Below are positions 62,400 to 64,000 of a stretch of 64,000 nt of DNA, in pieces. Position 1 is the first letter of the stretch. Every line of letters begins with the position of its first letter. Source of the DNA: Aradus depressus (lineage: Eukaryota > Arthropoda > Insecta > Hemiptera > Aradidae); the NCBI GenBank assembly GCA_963662175.1, contig OY759223.1:22297460-22361459 (forward strand). The letters run 5' to 3'. Made by a program: the position numbers and the translations under genes. The notes under the pieces were generated by a model. It was not told the origin of the DNA. It made no database searches and worked only from the letters and a program-made list of their open reading frames with translations.

Positions 62400-63170
62400 T
62401 ATCGATTAATCAAAATTACATTTTTCAAATGAATTCTTTTGTAAGTGTCCGCTTAGGAGAGGAAACATTTATATAGTGTTAACTTACGCTTGTCTATTAA
62501 TTGCTTATAGAAAAACGAGCAGTCAAGCCCTGTTCAATGTAATATAAGCCTGACCAGGCACACTATATTACCCCCAATTATTGTGTTCCTCCCTTTGATT
62601 ATGCAGCTTACAGATGCGGCTAAATCCAGACAAAAACGCCACCAATTTTTGTGTCAAGTTAGATTCTAATGAAAATGGGGTTTTTTGTTAAGTTAGATTC
62701 TAATGATCTAGCACCTATCGTATACAGTCCAGTTCAGAAATTGCCATGTCTACAAATGTTGTGCGTAGACACATGGAATTCCATTGAAAACACAACATCG
62801 AATTTCATAGTTTCCTCTGGGAAAGTTAAATAATCTGAAACGACACGAAGTATCTTTTTCAAATCCGTCATTCATTTTTGTACAACAAAATAAGCAGCTT
62901 GTAGTGAGGATACAAATTGAATTTGTGAAAAAAATGTTGTAAAGTAGCCACTTCATACTTTTGAATACATTTTTTCTTGAGTAACTCTTACTTTTTCATT
63001 AAAAAACAAAAAAAAAATAAAAGAACGTGATTTCTAAAGAAGAGTTTCTGTTTCTAGTTCTAAAATCGACTTACATTTTCAATTGAATTAGTAAAGGTAC
63101 TAAAAATAACGGGCAGTGATTCTTTAAAACTTCTTTCTGTTAAAGAAGACGATTCTTTCAAATATAAACA
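62400..63170. other. No exon seen; element B scrap
   Basis: 62755-62850 has GACACATGGAATTCCATTG, AAAACACAACATCGAATTTC and GGGAAAGTTAAATAATCTG (B 5' block). A 12-bp phrase, GTTAGATTCTAATG, is repeated at 62659 and 62691. The next cv-2 exon must lie beyond 64000. Confidence 0.45.
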
Positions 63171-63174
63171 TGAA

Positions 63175-63350
63175 AAAATTGTCAATAAATCAACGGCTAT
63201 ATACTTCCCCAGGACGAATTACCAACTAAATTTTTGCTCTCCCTCTGAAACCAATCTGTCGATTTGGCTGAAAATTAGGATTTGTTTTATTCAAGGACTT
63301 CTAAATTATAATTTTTTTACTTTTCCCTTTGGTCGATAAGGCTGACAATT
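63175..63350 (-). repeat. Element B 3' half, reversed
   Basis: ATTGTCAATAAATCAACGGC, TATACTTCCCCAGGACGAAT and TTTTGCTCTCCCTCTGAAAC. Confidence 0.7.
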
Positions 63351-63352
63351 GA

Positions 63353-63612
63353 CAGGTAGTGCTTGTTTATTGAGCTCAAGATCACGGGATCGAACCCCCG
63401 GCTAAGGCCCCTAGAGTTTTTTTTATCTGAGAGATGAAAAAACGTTATGCATACCCTCTTTAGAATGGGACAATAAGCGATGGTCCCGAGCCTCTACGAT
63501 GTCAGGTACTTGACTCCCATAGTAGAGTCGGGCTCATACCCCACCAGAGTGACAAAAGAGCTCTGGTAGTAGGCGACATGACCTTGTAGTTATAGCCCTG
63601 GCATGAGTCATA
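63353..63612 (+). repeat. SINE-1, degraded
   Basis: GTGCTTGTTTATTGAGCTCA, B box GGGATCGAACCCCC, CGATGGTCCCGAGCCTCTAC, AGTGACAAAAGAGCTCTGGT and CCCTGGCATGAGTCATAAGA. Confidence 0.85.
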
Positions 63613-63617
63613 AGAAT

Positions 63618-63865
63618 ATATACATTAAGATAGCTTATAAATTAGATACAGAAACAGATAATGAATAAATAAGGACAAAAATAATAATATTAATAAATAC
63701 AGTAATTACATTTTTTAAATTTAATTAAAATTAAGGTAATAATTTTTTATAACTTTTCCGAAAGTATCTTTTTCACGAAGACATTTCGGGACGTTCTTAC
63801 ATCCCTTCGTCAGGTCACAATGTGCGAAATATAGAGAAAAGAAATAAAGCATAGTAACATAGTAA
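63618..63865 (-). repeat. LINE 3' UTR fragment
   Basis: TTAAGATAGCTTATAAATTA, GACGTTCTTACATCCCTTCG and TCAGGTCACAATGTGCGAAA: inverse of 3835-4150. 63870-64000 is AT-rich. Confidence 0.65.
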
Positions 63866-64000
63866 CATATTATGTATATAATAAAAAAATTAAAATTAGA
63901 AAAAATAAAAATTACTTAAAAAATAACTAATACTGCATGAAATGTTGCAATGATACGTTCATTACTTTGTGAGTTATTGGGCTATTTGTGTCATCCCTTT

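Overview
The window looks like eukaryotic, almost certainly insect, genomic DNA. It is AT-rich and packed with non-LTR retrotransposon debris, tRNA-derived SINEs, mariner and hAT remnants, foldback elements and many tandem arrays. I see no operons, prokaryotic genes, rRNA, CRISPR or functional tRNA. The species cannot be fixed from the sequence alone.

The only convincing host-gene content is two short + strand exons, 9549-9634 and 62181-62286. Joined in phase 0, they encode one complete 10-cysteine von Willebrand factor C (VWC) domain. It best fits the first VWC domain of crossveinless-2/BMPER, a secreted BMP-binding regulator. Both outer exon boundaries are phase 1, so the domain is a symmetric 1-1 module split by one internal phase-0 intron of 52,546 bp. 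Most of the window is therefore the inside of one giant intron.

Layout. 1-9548: upstream intron or flank, with LINE 3' ends, a broken Jockey-type LINE (5058-6141), SINEs, a dead mariner (7891-8763) and a foldback element. 9641-12771: about 76 copies of a 41-bp minisatellite starting 6 bp after the splice donor. 13-31 kb: SINEs, foldbacks, thirty 26-bp satellite copies (17481-18273) beside a MITE, hAT and LINE C-terminal fragments, and a 19-bp minisatellite (29994-31100) whose apparent progenitor lies at 26.3 kb. 31-43 kb: hAT, RTE-like and Jockey-like 3' ends, a composite element with TATCGATA-type ends, and G-rich arrays. 43-62 kb: a satellite made of SINE tails (43993-44742), several SINEs, foldbacks and five further short tandem arrays.

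Two repeat families dominate. SINE-1 is about 340 bp, with a tRNA-like head, a hairpin-rich body and an ACCTAACC tail; four insertions with clear or near-clear target-site duplications or nesting can be dated relative to their hosts. Element B is about 450 bp or more and has a palindromic end (CGGTGAATCACCG). It occurs about 30 times and seems to have seeded at least three separate tandem arrays. I did not find a novel multi-gene system. The most unusual features are the intron architecture and the behaviour of these repeats.
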